In this document: positions 11,352 through 24,652 of the stretch, piece after piece | Layout: each line of letters begins with the position of its first letter | Numbering within the stretch: position 1 is the stretch's first letter | From: Lentinus brumalis | Lineage: Eukaryota; Basidiomycota; Agaricomycetes; Polyporales; Polyporaceae | Direction: 5' to 3' | Length of the DNA: 64,000 nt | Assembly (NCBI GenBank): GCA_001792895.1 | Contig: MARA01000012.1 | Span: 372,001-436,000, forward strand | Translations under genes and position numbers: made by a program | Notes under the pieces: generated by a model | The model's database searches: none | Seen by the model: only the letters and a program-made list of their open reading frames with translations | What the model was told of the DNA's origin: nothing

Positions 11352-12223
11352 CTACTCCGATGGCTTCACGCCCCGCGCAATGAACCACGTAATCTCCTTG
11401 CCCTCCGGGCCCAAGTGCGCGGCCGCATCCTTCATCCCGACCCAGCTCAGCCCCGCGCCCTCGAACGTGGCGCGCAGGCGCTCCTCGGAGATTCCGTGCG
11501 TGTGCGGGACCGTGTCGTGGTGCGCCGCGGGGACGAGCTCGCGGTCGTCCGCCTCGGCCTTGATGTCGGACACGAGGAGCGAGCCGCCAGGCTTGAGGAG
11601 GGCCGCGAGGGCGCGCGTGATGTCGTCGATGGAAGCGAAGTGGTGGTAGGACGCGCAGCACTTTGCCAGGGCGTTTGTGAGCGTTGGGATGGAAGGGACA
11701 GGAAAGAGGAAGAGGAAGAGAAAGAGCGAGGGACTTACGATGACGACGTCGAACTTGGCCCCGTCTAGCTCCGCGGGGTCGCCCTTCAGCTCGACGCATA
11801 CGGCCCGCATCTTCTCGGGGCCGAAGCCGAGTCGGGAAGCCTGCGCGTTGTACCGGTCGACGGAGACCTGGCTGATGTCCACCCCGACGATGCTTTTCAC
11901 GTACTGCGAGAGCGGCTCCGAGACCAGGCCTGCGCCCGCACATCATCAGCCAACATCAATAGTTGGATCATAGAGGGCAAACGCGGGCGCCGAGACGCAC
12001 CGATGCCGCATGCAAAGTCCAAGGCCGTCGTGCACTCCTTGTCGAAGAGGTCCGGCCACTCGGCGCGCATCGCGTCGACCTGCTTGCGGGACATGGCGCG
12101 CCATTCGGGGTGCATCTCCTCGAGCTTGTCTGCGTGCTCGTCGAAGTACGCCTTGTTTGCCGCCGCGATGTGGTCGTGGTCGCCGTGTCCGTGCGGGGTG
12201 TGCTGGTGAGTATGGTCGGTCAT
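11352..12223 (-). CDS. SAM-dependent methyltransferase with His-rich N-terminus (paralogue 2)
   Basis: Three exons on the minus strand (12223-12001, 11929-11739, 11660-11352) encode 240 residues. The N-terminus is His-rich (DHTHQHTPHGHGDHDH) but shorter than in paralogue 1. Motif I reads DFACGIG, followed by IVGVDISQVSVDRY, FDVVIV, CCASYHHF and LKPGGSLLVSDI. Exons 2 and 3 have exactly the lengths of paralogue 1 and the phases agree. Intron 2 ends with an aag acceptor. The two copies flank the unknown gene pair and FunK1-A, so the whole 4-12 kb block has been rearranged by duplication and inversion. The substrate is unknown. Confidence 0.82.
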
Positions 12224-12594
12224 GACTCGAGTCGACTGCTGGAGTCTGTCGCGGTAGTAGTGAAATGTAGGAAGACCTGGAAGCGCAAGCACATGGTAGT
12301 CTCATACTGGGGACTCAGTATAAGTACCCACTTCAAAGGCTGCAGGTCGACTCCGCATACATCGGACTTCGGCTGCTGTTTGCGTCATTGCGCCGGTCCG
12401 TGACTGCGAGGGTACTCTTCCACCCAAAACATGTCAGGAGGAACGCCATTCTGAGAGCATAGGAACGGCCGCGACCCCTCAGAAACTTAATATATGAGTC
12501 AGATCCATAGTAAGAGTAATGCAGGCTATCAGCTATACGAACTGGAAGCAATACCTCCCCCTCCCCCCGAGTTGTCACCATACGTCCTCCCGCC
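12224..12594. other. Intergenic between methyltransferase 2 and a hypothetical ORF
   Basis: Divergent promoter region with an AT-rich patch (taatatatgag) near 12490. No gene seen. Confidence 0.4.
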
Positions 12595-13413
12595 ATGATG
12601 GAATCAGCTCCCCATCCCCGCACGTTGCGCCACGCGCCCCTCACCCCAAACGACCTTGTCCTACCCAAAACCCGACCGAATTTGGCCGCCGAAGAGAGAA
12701 GGGGCAAATCGAAGCACGCTGAGGAGCCCGTCCTAGTTTATGCCAGATGGGCGGGATGCGTCGGCGGCCGCGCACTCCCGTCGAGCCCCCTGGAGAAGAA
12801 AAGACACGTCTACTCCACCTCAATTCCCCCGGAGAAACCACTGTGTCTGGGGATGCGGGTCAGAATCCTCGCTACGTCGCCCGCCTGGTATTCCGCCCCG
12901 GAAGAAGATCCCGATTCGTACGACACCTACGACGCCCACGTCGTCGGCGCGATCACCGGAATTGCCGGGTGGAAAGGACGGAAGATCGTGCTGGAAGTGA
13001 GGAATGAGTGCATGGTGAACACCGTCGAGATGGTCAGGCTGCGCCTGCCTTTCGTGCCGGAGGTGACTGTGCAGCTGGATGCCGATGCTGTCCCGGCAGG
13101 CCAACGGGAGGCGCAGGAGACGGATTTGAACACCTTGGCGGTGGTCAGGGCTCGCGCGGGGGATGCCAGATGCGGAGGGTGCATGTGCTGGATGCCGTGG
13201 CGGAGACTTGTCGGGGAGGGCTTCCTCTGGGAGCCCATGGTTGACGACGTAGGCGAGAGGCCGGGGATCAAACCAGGGAGAAAGAAATATTTCCCAACCT
13301 TCGTCGGCTGGAAGGAAGCTAGAGAAGCTGAGGCGGCAGGAACATGGCGGGCAGCGAATCAGCTTGACGGAGCCGCACCATCAGCTGTGCTGCCAGCATT
13401 CGGGATTGCATGA
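12595..13413 (+). CDS. Hypothetical protein, single exon
   Basis: An uninterrupted frame of 272 codons with protein-like composition. Residues 85-150 (LGMRVRILATSPAWY, YDTYDAHVVGAI, WKGRKIVLEV) alternate hydrophobic and charged residues and could form a small beta domain. A CGGCMCWMPW motif near residue 200 is Cys/Trp-rich. No family is recognised, and the first 50 residues look low-complexity. The start is the first of two adjacent ATGs. No splice sites are needed. It could still be a chance frame in GC-rich DNA, hence the low score. Confidence 0.4.
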   Translation: MMESAPHPRTLRHAPLTPNDLVLPKTRPNLAAEERRGKSKHAEEPVLVYARWAGCVGGRALPSSPLEKKRHVYSTSIPPEKPLCLGMRVRILATSPAWYSAPEEDPDSYDTYDAHVVGAITGIAGWKGRKIVLEVRNECMVNTVEMVRLRLPFVPEVTVQLDADAVPAGQREAQETDLNTLAVVRARAGDARCGGCMCWMPWRRLVGEGFLWEPMVDDVGERPGIKPGRKKYFPTFVGWKEAREAEAAGTWRAANQLDGAAPSAVLPAFGIA

Positions 13414-13681
13414 CTCACCTCGACGTCCGGTGTGGACGGCCGGCTCGCACTTTGTCATATTGGACTTGACCCAACGGACACCCTGCCGCCGCATAAGCCA
13501 CGCCAAGGTCGAGAATGAATGCTCCATACACCGGGGGCGGGCGAGATTGATCTAGAGAACAGCAGCAGGGCGATATGATATAGTTCCAAAGAGCGAGGTA
13601 TATAGATACACGAGGAGCGAAATCAGAGGGAACATATATGCGTTAGGGCTCACATATGTTACTGTAGCGACGTGTCCACGT

Positions 13682-14655
<974 letters not shown>

Positions 14656-15067
14656 CGTGATGGTCCAGGTCCAAGGTGGACGATATTACAGCAGGAATGC
14701 GTGTCGAAGGTCGGGGTCGAACTAGTAGTTATCCAGGCTGGGGTCGCAAGCCAAGGTCAACGCAGGGCTGTATTTTGTGAGCACAGGATCCGGAGAACAC
14801 GCTGTCTGAGGCTGTCATGCTGGGCGGACCGGCAGTGTTGTGGCGTTCGCGGCACCGCCCTTGCGCGGCGTAGCTGACGTAACTGTTTGGATCGCAAGCT
14901 CTTGCCAAACACACATCCGGCGCTTCAGCCACCTGCGCGCCCTGACCAGGTACTTACCCGCACATCCCATGTCCGTGTGAATTTCAGCATATGCTAAGCT
15001 AGAGGACTTGCAGCTGCATAGCCTAGGACTTCTCTGATGACCGTGACACACACTCAATGGACGAAAC
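14656..15067. promoter_or_regulatory. Divergent promoter region, YPT1 / REV1
   Basis: 412 bp between two start codons facing away from each other. No TATA box is obvious and no gene is present. Confidence 0.5.
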
Positions 15068-15447
15068 ATGCCGCCCTCAACACAGGAGAGCAGCCACTCT
15101 TCCGACTACTTCGACGATGATCCGGACTTCCTGAAGGCTCTCAACGAAGTGCATATCCCCAATGCCACGGAGACCATCGAGAAACTGTCTGCTGAGGAAC
15201 CGCCTCTTGCACAACGCCCAAAGCCATCGGAAGACGAACCACCGCGCTCCCAGAAGAGACGGAGGTCGCCGCCAGACGATGACTTCGAGGATAATGGGAT
15301 GGATTACCACAGCGTGCTCCAGAATGTGGATTCCAACAATCAGGACGAGTCTCTCAAGTCCCACACGTATGGCGCGGCGCACTTCGGTGACTTCGGGGAG
15401 TACATGGCGAGGAAGCGGGCGAAGCTGCAGATCCAGAACGGGGAGAT

Positions 15448-15483
<36 letters not shown>

Positions 15484-18400
15484 TGGAGAGGCGGCGCGGA
15501 GCAGGATATTTCAGGGCTTGCAGATATACGTGCGTGCTGATGCCTCTGTCTCCTGCATATCCACCTGACGACAAGTGTACAGATCAACGGATGGACAGAG
15601 CCGTCCGTCCAAGATTTGCGCAAGATGATCGTCCAGCATGGCGGGGTCTTCCATCCGTACCTGGACAAGAAGTCGCTGGTGTGAGTACTTATGCAGCTAC
15701 TCTCGTTCAGCAGCCGACATATCCTGTCCACAGTACCCACATCCTCACATGCTCCCTCACGCCGGCGAAGATCCGCGAATTCAAGCATATGAAGGTTGTC
15801 CGACCGGAGTGGCTTGTCGACAGCATCAAGATGGGGTCCCTCCTACCGTGGCAAGACTACGTCTTCCGACCCGGCGAGCGAGTCGAAGAGACTCAAGGCC
15901 GGAAGATCGCCCAGAAGTCTCTCTTCAACGGCTTCGTTACTCAGGCTCCCCGACTCCCGCCTCAGGCGAGCAAAGCCGTGCCCGATACGCCCATGCAAGT
16001 AGACGATGACGATGCCCGATCTGCTGTGCAGCCGGAGGCGGGGCCATCGAAGCCTCCGGCACATACGACCACGACCCCGCCCCGCACGCCGAAGAAACAG
16101 GCGCTCCTGAGCCCGCTGAAGTCTGCACCTGCGACACCCTCCCGCCCTTTGCATATCACAGACCCTGCCACTCCCGAGGAGGCCGAACGCATACCGGGCT
16201 ATGCTGCACACAAGTCGAACCCCAACGCCGAGCGCGCGATGGCCGACCCAGCATGGCGCGCCGCGCATACATCCGTTGCGCCGGACTTCATCGAGGGGTA
16301 CTACAAGAACTCGCGGCTGCACCATCTGTCGACGTGGAAGGCGGAGCTAAAGAACCTCGTCGCGGAGGCGCAGGAGCGCGCAGAGAACGGCGCGGTGGAT
16401 GCGTGGAAGAAGATGGCGAGCGATGTTGGGACGGGTGGGCAGCAAGGGACGCCGGTGAGCGCGAGTCAGTCGGCAGTCTTGCAGATCGTGCAGGAGAATC
16501 TCGGGGGAGAGGACTCGGCAGCGCTGAGCTCGAAGGCGACGTCAGCATGCGCGGGGCGAAGCTGGTGAAGCGCGCACCAGCCAGGGTGAAGGGGAAAGGG
16601 AAGGAGAAGGCGGTGGACGAGGAGCGGGTGATTATGCATTGCGACTTTGACAGCTTCTTCGTCTCGGCGGGGTTGGTCGATCGTCCGCACCTGCGCGGGA
16701 AGCCTGTGGTTGTGTGTCACTCGCAGGGTGGCACTGGAGGCGGGTCGAGCACGAGCGAGATTGCAAGTGCGAGCTACGAGGCGCGCAAGTTCGGGATCAA
16801 GGGCGGTATGAGGTGCGTTTGATGTTGTCAGAGCAGCTGCATTTGCTCACTGTGGATGTACAGCCTGCAGCAAGCCCGGAAACTATGCCCCACAGTCCTG
16901 ACGATGCCCTACGAGTTCGAACGGTGAGTACGTGCCTTCTGTTCCGAGGGCACTCTCTCACAATTCCATACAGATACAAGCAGTTCTCACTTCAATTCTA
17001 TACCATCCTGATGGCGCACGCGGACGACCTCCAAGCCGTGTCCGTCGACGAGGCCCTCATCGACGTGACCAGCAGTGTAGCTCGCATCCGCGCGGAGCTT
17101 GCTGAACGCGAAGGCTCGACAGGTGAACCTGGCGACCCAGCGAAAGACTTTGCAGAGTCTATCCGCGCGCAGGTCAAGAAGGTCACTGGCTGCGAAGGTT
17201 CGTCACTCAACTCGCCCGTGTACACACTCTCACAACCCATGCAGTGAGTATCGGCATCGCGCAGAATATCATGCTCTCCCGGGTGGCCTCGCGCCGTGCG
17301 AAGCCTGCGGGTTCCTTCCACCTCCGTGCCGAGGACGTCGCCGAGTTCCTGGCCCCGCTGGACATCGACGACTTGCATGGGTTCGGACACTCTGCACGAC
17401 AGAAGGCTGCTGAGAAGCTCGGGTCGACGAACCTCGGCGAGCTATCCAAGAAGAGCAAAGCTGTACTGTGTGACGCGTTGGGGAAGGGCTCTGGCGAGAC
17501 GTTGTACAAGGCCCTCCGCGGTATCGACGAGCGGCAGCTTGAGAGCGACAAGCCGAGGAAGTCTGTCTCTTGCGATATTAACGTGCGTCTCTCTGCACTT
17601 GTGGTCGTTAATCGTTCTCTGCTCACTTCGAGTAGTACGGCATTCGCTTCGAGAACAACGAGCAGGCGGAGACGTTCATCTACCAGATGGCGGAGGAAGT
17701 CTCGCGGAGGCTGCAGAGCATTGACATGCGCGGACGTTCGCTCACGCTGAAGATACTCGTGCGTGACCCGAGCGCCCCGGTCGAAGCTCCCAAGGTGCGC
17801 CTTTCTTTGCCCCTTCTCTCACTAGTGTGCTCAATGGACCTCAGTTCCTTGGTCACGGCGTATGCGAGGCCTACAACAAGCAGACGCCGCTCATTGCTCC
17901 AGGCGGGCGTGCGACGAGCGACGACAAGGTCATTGGCGAACACGCGTGGCGGCTGCTGAAGAGTTTCAATTTTGACCCGAAAGAGCTGCGCGGCATCGGG
18001 TTACAGATCCAGAAGCTCGAGAAGGCGTCGGGTGCTCAAGAGGCGGAGCTGGGTCAGGCCGTGCTACCTTTCAAGCGCGTTGAAGTTGTAAAGCAGACGA
18101 AGGAAACAGCCCGAGGATTGCTCTCCAGCCGCCGTCGCAGGAGGACGATGTGCGGATCATCGAGAAGCCTGTGCAGGCTGAGCCCGTCGACCTACCCTCG
18201 TTCTCGCAGGTCGACATGTCTGTCTTCGAGGCGCTGCCGGAGGACGTTCGCAAGGAACTCGAGGCCGAGTACAGCAAACGTCGCTCCGTGACATCCCAAG
18301 CCGGCCCTGCCCCAAAGGAGCCCTCACCTGTCCCCGAGGCTGGTCCAAGCAAGAAGCTCCTCGTGAGAGGCGTGAACGTCAAACGCATTACGCAACAGCT

Positions 18401-19139
18401 CGCACCGCGAAACCGGCCCCTCCTCTCGCCCTTGAAGAACCTGTTCGCCAAGCGGGTCTACTCGTCCTCTGTCAACGTCACTGAGCGCGAGCTCCGCAAG
18501 TACGGGATCGATCGCGAAGTCTTCGCCGCGCTCCCGCCGGAGATGCAGCGCGAGCAGCTCGCGGCGCACCGCACCCCGGGCGTGACTCTCTACACCGGGG
18601 AGCGCAAGGTGCTGAAGCCGACAGCGTTCCGCGGGAAACGCTCGTCCAGGTCGCCCGGGTTCGTGTTCCGGCCCCCTCCGCCCCCACAGGCGGTGTTCGT
18701 CGAGCCCCCGACGCTGAAGCAGCAGGGCAAGGAGAAGGGCGAGAAGCTGTTCTTCAGCGAGAAGGAGGACGTGCAGCGGGTGATCGAGGCGTGGGTGGAG
18801 GCGTTCCGGGAGGGCGCGCCGAACCAGCGGGACGTGGACTACTTTGCGAAGTTCTTGGTGCAGTCGGTCGATGGGGCGCGCGCGAGCGATGCGGGCGTCG
18901 AGCGGGCGGTTGCGGTCGTCAAGTGGTGGCTTGTTCTGCTGCGGAGACACTTTGGTGCGTGGGAGCACGTGCCGGAGCCTGAGTCGGGGGCACAAGAGCC
19001 GGAAGGTGTGGGCGGGCGGCCTGCGAGGATCACATCCGAGTATGTGGGGAGGGCGTGGTGGCGGGCGTTCAGGGAGGTCAAGGAGAAGATGGACGTCGCT
19101 GCGCGCAAGAAGTTTGGGGGATGCTTGTCGCTGAAGTGA
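15068..19139 (+). CDS. REV1: DNA repair polymerase REV1 (Y family), with frame breaks
   Basis: Domains run in Rev1 order: an acidic N-terminus, a BRCT domain (QHGGVFHPY, VRPEWLVDSI), the Y-family core (MHCDFDSFF with the metal-binding Asp; SVDEALIDV with the Asp-Glu pair), the little-finger region, two ubiquitin-binding motifs (VFEALPEDVRKEL; VFAALPPEMQREQ) and a C-terminal domain around VVKWWLVLLRRHFG. Rev1 inserts dCMP opposite lesions and scaffolds Pol zeta. Clear exons: 15068-15529, 15583-15680, 15734 to about 16454, about 16529-16812, 16864-16923, 16974-17197, 17245-17582, 17636-17794, 17845-19139. The frame changes twice without an obvious intron, at 16380-16530 and 18050-18115. Candidates are a gtgagc donor at 16455 and a 44-nt intron at 18053-18096; otherwise each break is a one-base indel. 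Confidence 0.85.
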
Positions 19140-21098
19140 ACCGTCACCGTGTCTGGCATGCATCCCGGGGCGACGCGCAGTAGTAAATTATTGTGATATA
19201 TATTTCTCGTTCCTTCCGCACTGAAGCTGAAGTTGCACTGGAGTCCGGTACATGTGCTGCGGCTGGCTAACATACGACTTGTCGGATCGTGGGCTGCCTA
19301 GAGGAGACAAGTCGCAAGCTGGCGTCACTGTGCATGGCAGGACTGACAAATGATGCTGAGTATGAGTGTATAACCACGGTACGAAGCGCGTACGTCGCTG
19401 TCTGTTATGGGTGAGGTTGTGGTTAATGGCAGACACCTCGTGGAAGGTCGCTCCTTCGCACTATGACGCCATAGATATGCCCAAAAAGTACTCTGGAACG
19501 ATATAAGGTTTGGCATCTCGTCCGCCCGTATACTTATAAGAGCTGCCCTCGAGCGAATCTCAATCCTCGCATCTTTCCCTCTGACCCCATTCTGACTGCC
19601 GCGATCCGCCCCGTCCTTCCCTCACCATCGTCCGCGCAATGTTCATGTCACTGACCTGCACTGACCTGCACATCACAGAATCGGCGCGGAAGTCGCAAGA
19701 TCCAAGATTATTGGGTAAGACATAATGTGATTATTACTTATCGATTACTTACCGGGAGCTGTTACTGAGTAGTAATGCTTACTAATTATTCTGCAGCCAT
19801 TGTAACCGTCGCGAATGTTGTACCGATTGCGATCTCCTTGCTACCCACTTCCATCTGAGTTGCAGGATCTTTGCTAGACAGCGGAATCTCCGTCTTGCTT
19901 GCGACGTCCTCTGAAGCTCGGCGCTCAATTGGTTGCGTACTCGACTACAGCGATCAGAACTGTACAGTTCCTCGACGGGGTTCGAATCAGCGCGTATGTC
20001 GTCGTCAAGTCCTTGTCTCGCGCACCACACTGTCACATCTTCCCCTCATCCCTCATCCCTCCCCTCCTCGTCTGCGCGGTTACGTCGTCCAAGTACTCGA
20101 TGTGACTGCTGGCTGCCACGAGTTGCTCCATGGCTCTTCAAGTTCCATGGCCCTTCAAGTTCACGGGCTCTCTTCCTGAAAGCACGTTGTTGCGTGTTCG
20201 CTGGGTTTCTCGCTGTCTAGTCGCCGGGTCTCGCGCTGTCTAGCTGGCACTACTGGGGCTTTCTGGGTTCACCTTCTCTTCGTGCTCACGTCTGACTTGC
20301 TCTGGTGCTCTGGACGCTCTTGGCTGGGGACGTACATAGCTTTCATCTGATGCTCTGGGCCCAATCAAGTGGCTTCCTCGTTACCCGTCTCTGGAGGTCT
20401 TATAGTATGCCGTTGTGGGTCTGTCGGCGATCGCCAACACTCACAGGTCCCTCTCTCCCTTCATCATGCTTAGTATAACACCTGTATCGTTGATAGTGGA
20501 ACAAACTCACATTTTTATTCGTATACGATGCTCGAGTCCAATCCACAATGAGTCTGAAAATAATATGAGGCAATTTGACCCGCTGGCAACCTACTGCAGT
20601 GACCTTCGGCTCGTTTGGCCTTGCAACTGGTGTCATAATTGTACCGATTGTATGAGGATTGCATGTCGCTTGCAAGCTGTGCCATGCGATAGTAGTTGCA
20701 CTATGATGGACTGTGAATACGCAATTATTACCGTCAATATAATCACATTATGAGCGATTGTATATCCGTTGTAATACGGTCTAATATCCAGGCCAAATCT
20801 GTGATGCACCCTGGCGGCGCGCCGGCGGCCGGGCGGGCGCGGTCCGAGTCGGGCAAGTATGTTTGCGCTCATTTGGCCATTATGGGCGCTTCATTACCCG
20901 ATGCAGCATGGGCGCCAAACACCTATTCCGAGAACAATGAACACGCTCGTCCCGGCAGTAAACACAATAACAATGGCTGTCACCCGACGCCGACAATTCC
21001 AGCAGACTACAATGAAACCATGGCGATCTCCTGAAGAGCCGAAGCTCTTTTCAGGTGAGGCCTGCCCCTCCCGCTTTCCCCCGTTCTCCCACCTCACT
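19140..21098. other. Gene-poor 2-kb stretch with a possible small TIR element
   Basis: No supported gene. A TATA-like cttataagag at 19539 precedes only tiny frames. A perfect 14-bp inverted repeat (19721-19734 and 20739-20752) bounds about 1 kb of locally AT-rich, non-coding DNA. The sequence after 20800 is strongly GC-rich and leads into the promoter of the Cys-rich membrane protein. Confidence 0.4.
19721..20752. repeat. Possible non-autonomous element with 14-bp inverted ends
   Basis: CATAATGTGATTAT at 19721-19734 is the exact reverse complement of 20739-20752. The enclosed 1 kb has no coding frame with motifs. No clear target-site duplication is visible, so chance or another origin remains possible. 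Confidence 0.3.
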
Positions 21099-24000
21099 AT
21101 GCCTCTTACCACGACTAGACGTCTCGGCATGTTGTCGAGCATCTTCATGATTTCGTTCCTTTTCGGCGCATCGTTTGGTGAGTGCTAGTACACACGGGTG
21201 CGACTTGGATGCTGACGCGTTCCGCCTCCCAGCCGCACAATCTTCACCAACTGTAGTCTGCGTTGCAGGTCAATGCCTCGAAGGGTACACTAACACCACC
21301 AGTGCGTAGTACTCGCCCTGCGTCCTCGTATCATTGCTCATTTACTTCAGTTGGTGCGACGCTATCTGCGTCTGGCGCTGCGACCAGCATCCTCCTTCTG
21401 CCGGGACAGTACTCATCCACTACCGACCCCGCGCTCCTTCACGGCCTCCTCACGTCCTCAAGTGCCTCCGTGTCCTCGTCGCCCGGATTCGATGCCAATG
21501 CGACCCTCCCTCTGAATCTCGCCCTTGTGCCAGGCGTAGCCTTCTACCCGCAATCGAAGTACTCAGGACAGGCCAGCTTCTCGCAACTCCCGAGTTCGCC
21601 CTCGAATACTTCCACCCAGGTGTCGCCCGGATCTTTGGCGGTGTCCTCAAGTGTCTGGGCCGCCATCTCCTCTGGTTCATCTGGAGATAGAGTCATCTTC
21701 TGGGACAGCGTACCAGACGTCTCGCAGCTTCCTTCAGGCGCGTCTGCCCTTTCTCAACTCCTCGACATCCAGTCCTCCACGTGTTCGCCCCCTTGTGCGG
21801 GTGCTGGCGTATGTTCTTCATCCGGGACGTGCGTCTGCCCGACCGGCTTCAACGGCACATCATGCGAGACCTGCTCCCCCGGCTTCTTTGGCCCATCGTG
21901 CCAGGCGTGCCCGGCGGGTTGCGGCTCATGCGACGATGGCATGACTGGCACGGGCCGTTGTCTCGAGCCTGTCATCCAGAACCTGCCATCCACCTGCAAT
22001 TGTCTGAACGGCGCCTGCGGGTCCAGCGGCCAGTGCACCTGCATTCCCGGCTGGACGACAGCGGACAACGGCACGGCGTGCGCCAAGTGCGCAGATGGTT
22101 TCTTCCTGAACTCAGACGGAAGCTGCGAAGGTATGCTTGCGATTCCTTACTCTATGACCTGGCTGACGTGTCTTCCTGTAGTGTGCTCGCTCGGATGCAC
22201 TCAGTGCGCGGATGGCAGCGGCGACTGCATCTCCTGCAAGTCTGGATTCACGCAGAACGCAAACGACCGCACGCAGTGCATCGCCCAGCAGGCAACGACC
22301 TCTACCGGCACCGTCTGCCCGGATGGCAGCTTCAGCGATGGGTCATCTTGCCAGCCATGCTCTCCGCTTTGCCAGACTTGCACGGGGTCTTCCTCCAGCG
22401 ACTGTATCATCTGCGGTAGCGGGAAGTACAGCCTGAATGGAACGTGCGTCGGCACCGATGACAACGGCGTGTGCGACGGCTCTTCGCTGGTCGCAGATAA
22501 CAACAAGCACGAGTGCAATTGTGAGTCAGCGAGCTTGTGTGACCACCTAGGATTATACTGACTCGAGCGCAGCCTGCCCCTCTAAGTGCACGAAGTGCCA
22601 GTTCTCCACGTTCAACGTCGCCTCCACTATTGACCAAGTTCAATGCACCGACTGCGTCGCCGGATTCTTCCTCTCTGGCGGCAAATGCATCGACAGCTGC
22701 CCAAAGGGCACTTTCCTTGATCCTAAGGACAACGTCACCTGCTCAGGTGAGTTCCGCGTGTGTGACTAGTCAGGATTTAGTGTTTACACCTTGTTGCACA
22801 GCATGCGACTCCTCCTGTGGAACTTGCGCCGGATCCTCCACCTTCTGCCTGACATGTGCGAACAGTCAGCTCGCATCGAGCGGAAAGTGTGTCGCATCTT
22901 GTCCGTCGGGGACGTTCAGCTCTTCGGGCCAGTGCATCACTTGCCACCCTGATTGCGAGACGTGCTCGGGGAGCTCGTTCAACCAATGTTCAAGTTGCCC
23001 GTCCGACCGCCCGGTCCTCACGAACGGTCGCTGCCTGCCCACCTGCAGTAAGACGCAATATTTCGACAAGACGTCCTCGACATGCCAGTCTTGCGATTCG
23101 AGCTGCTCGAGCTGTTCCGGCTCCGGCCCAAGCAACTGCCTCGCGTGCTCGAGTTCTAGTCAGGTCCTCAAAGGGGGCACCTGTGTCTCCGCGAGCTGCA
23201 GCAACTCCTCCGCTGTCGTTCCAGGACTCGGCATCTGCCTCTCCGACCTCGTCGTCGTTCCCACTGCCGCTTCTGGTACTGCTGCGCCGCTCCCGACCAT
23301 CACTGGCATCGACACCCCCACATCGAGTACGACCACGACCACGACGCGTCGCCCGCTCGAGTGGTGGGAGATCCTGCTGATGGCGCTCGGATGCGCCTTC
23401 ATCTTCGTCGTCATCCTCGTGTGCTGGCGTCGCCGTGCCCGCAAGCGCCGTGCCGCTGCCACCGCGAACTTCGCTGCAGCCAAGCGGCTCAACCATCCCG
23501 GCTGGCGTCTTCGTCTCGCCCGGTTTGGTGAACGGCTCTTCGGGCACAAGAAGGGCCAGCGCTGGATGCTGCCGGACGACCATGGGGACATCCGTCTTGG
23601 AAAGCTGCGTGCTGCTGAGGAGGCGCGGTTCGATCGCGGGACGGAGAAGATGCGCGTCGCGGAGGACGAGCGCCACGAGCGCGATATGGCTAAGCTGCGC
23701 GCATCCGAACTGCGACATGACCGCGAGATGGACAAGCTGCTCGACGCGTACGAGTATCCTCGTGCAGGCTCCAGCCGCGCGCCATCGCCCCTCCCCTCTC
23801 TGCACTCGTACGACGGCGATCGTCATTCGCACAAGGCGAGCAGCCGTGGCTCGGACCGCGGTCGGACCACGAACGACAAGCTCGCACAGGAGTCGCTCTA
23901 CTCGCAGGTGACCGGCCAGCCCCGACGCGCGCCGGAGCCGCGCCAACCTGTCCACGACGTCCCCGAGATGCCGTCGAGGTTCTCCGGCTCGACGACGTAC

Positions 24001-24189
24001 AGCAGCTGGCTCCGCCCAGAGCAGTCCGCACCGTCGCCGCCGACACACCTCGCGCCGACCCCTGCGCAGGAGTACGCGCGGTCAGTGTCGCGGCTTGCGG
24101 ACCTGGCGCAAGATCAGCCCCAGCAGCGTGGGGCGTACTGGTTACAACCCACGAACACTGGGGGCTCGCGCAACCCTTTCCTGCGATGA
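21099..24189 (+). CDS. Cys-rich EGF/furin-like repeat membrane protein
   Basis: Six exons (21099-21177, 21233-21301, 21351-22130, 22182-22520, 22573-22746, 22802-24189) encode about 942 residues. A hydrophobic signal peptide (residues 10-28) leads to a 150-residue Ser-rich ectodomain. Residues 180-620 hold dense Cys repeats of EGF and furin-like/growth-factor-receptor type (CVCPTGFNGTSC, CKSGFT, CPSGTFSSSGQC). A Thr stretch precedes one membrane segment (EILLMALGCAFIFVVILVCW) and a stop-transfer RRRARKRR. The cytoplasmic tail has a charged, probably coiled-coil segment (repeats of EKMRVAEDERHERD type) and a Ser/Pro-rich end. Topology suggests a type-I surface protein that might sense or adhere. 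No kinase domain is present. No ligand can be inferred. Confidence 0.8.
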
Positions 24190-24652
24190 GCATGGTTTCG
24201 GACCTGGACCTTAGCATGGTGTTATGATGTAGACATTCCTTCGACTTTCGGACACACGTATATACACACATACATTCTTGATTACTTACGCTCTGCACGG
24301 ACAAGCTAACTTCACGAGGCGTTGATTTTTGCCTCGCGACTTTTCTAGTGTATATTCTCTGGCGTTCCGCATCTCCGGTTCGCGTGTAATTAGCCAGTGT
24401 AGCTCTATGACTGCCGTCACACTATCCACATTGTATCCTACGTTACCTGGACTGGCTCTCGCGTTCAATAGTATTGTTCGTATCTCAGCAACCTCGTCGC
24501 GAGTGCGAATGGCTTTTGTTTGCGGGCCTAGCCTACGCTCGTTCGTTGCATCAACTACGTGCACCGTCGATCCACCGTCACTTCGTCCGACTGCTTCCAC
24601 GGACCACGGAATTACAGCGAAGGGGTCCGGACGTCAGTGCGTGCCAGGAGCC
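24190..24652. other. Intergenic, convergent 3' ends
   Basis: Between the membrane-protein gene (plus) and FunK1-B (minus). Nothing recognisable beyond 3'-UTR-like sequence. Confidence 0.4.

Noticed and set aside
19970..20000. A ggggttcgaatc word resembling a tRNA T-loop
   Set aside because: No matching T-stem, acceptor stem or anticodon arm around it.
22990..24048. A 352-codon minus-strand frame opposite the Cys-rich protein
   Set aside because: GC-rich antisense shadow; the plus-strand exons have clear domains and splice sites.
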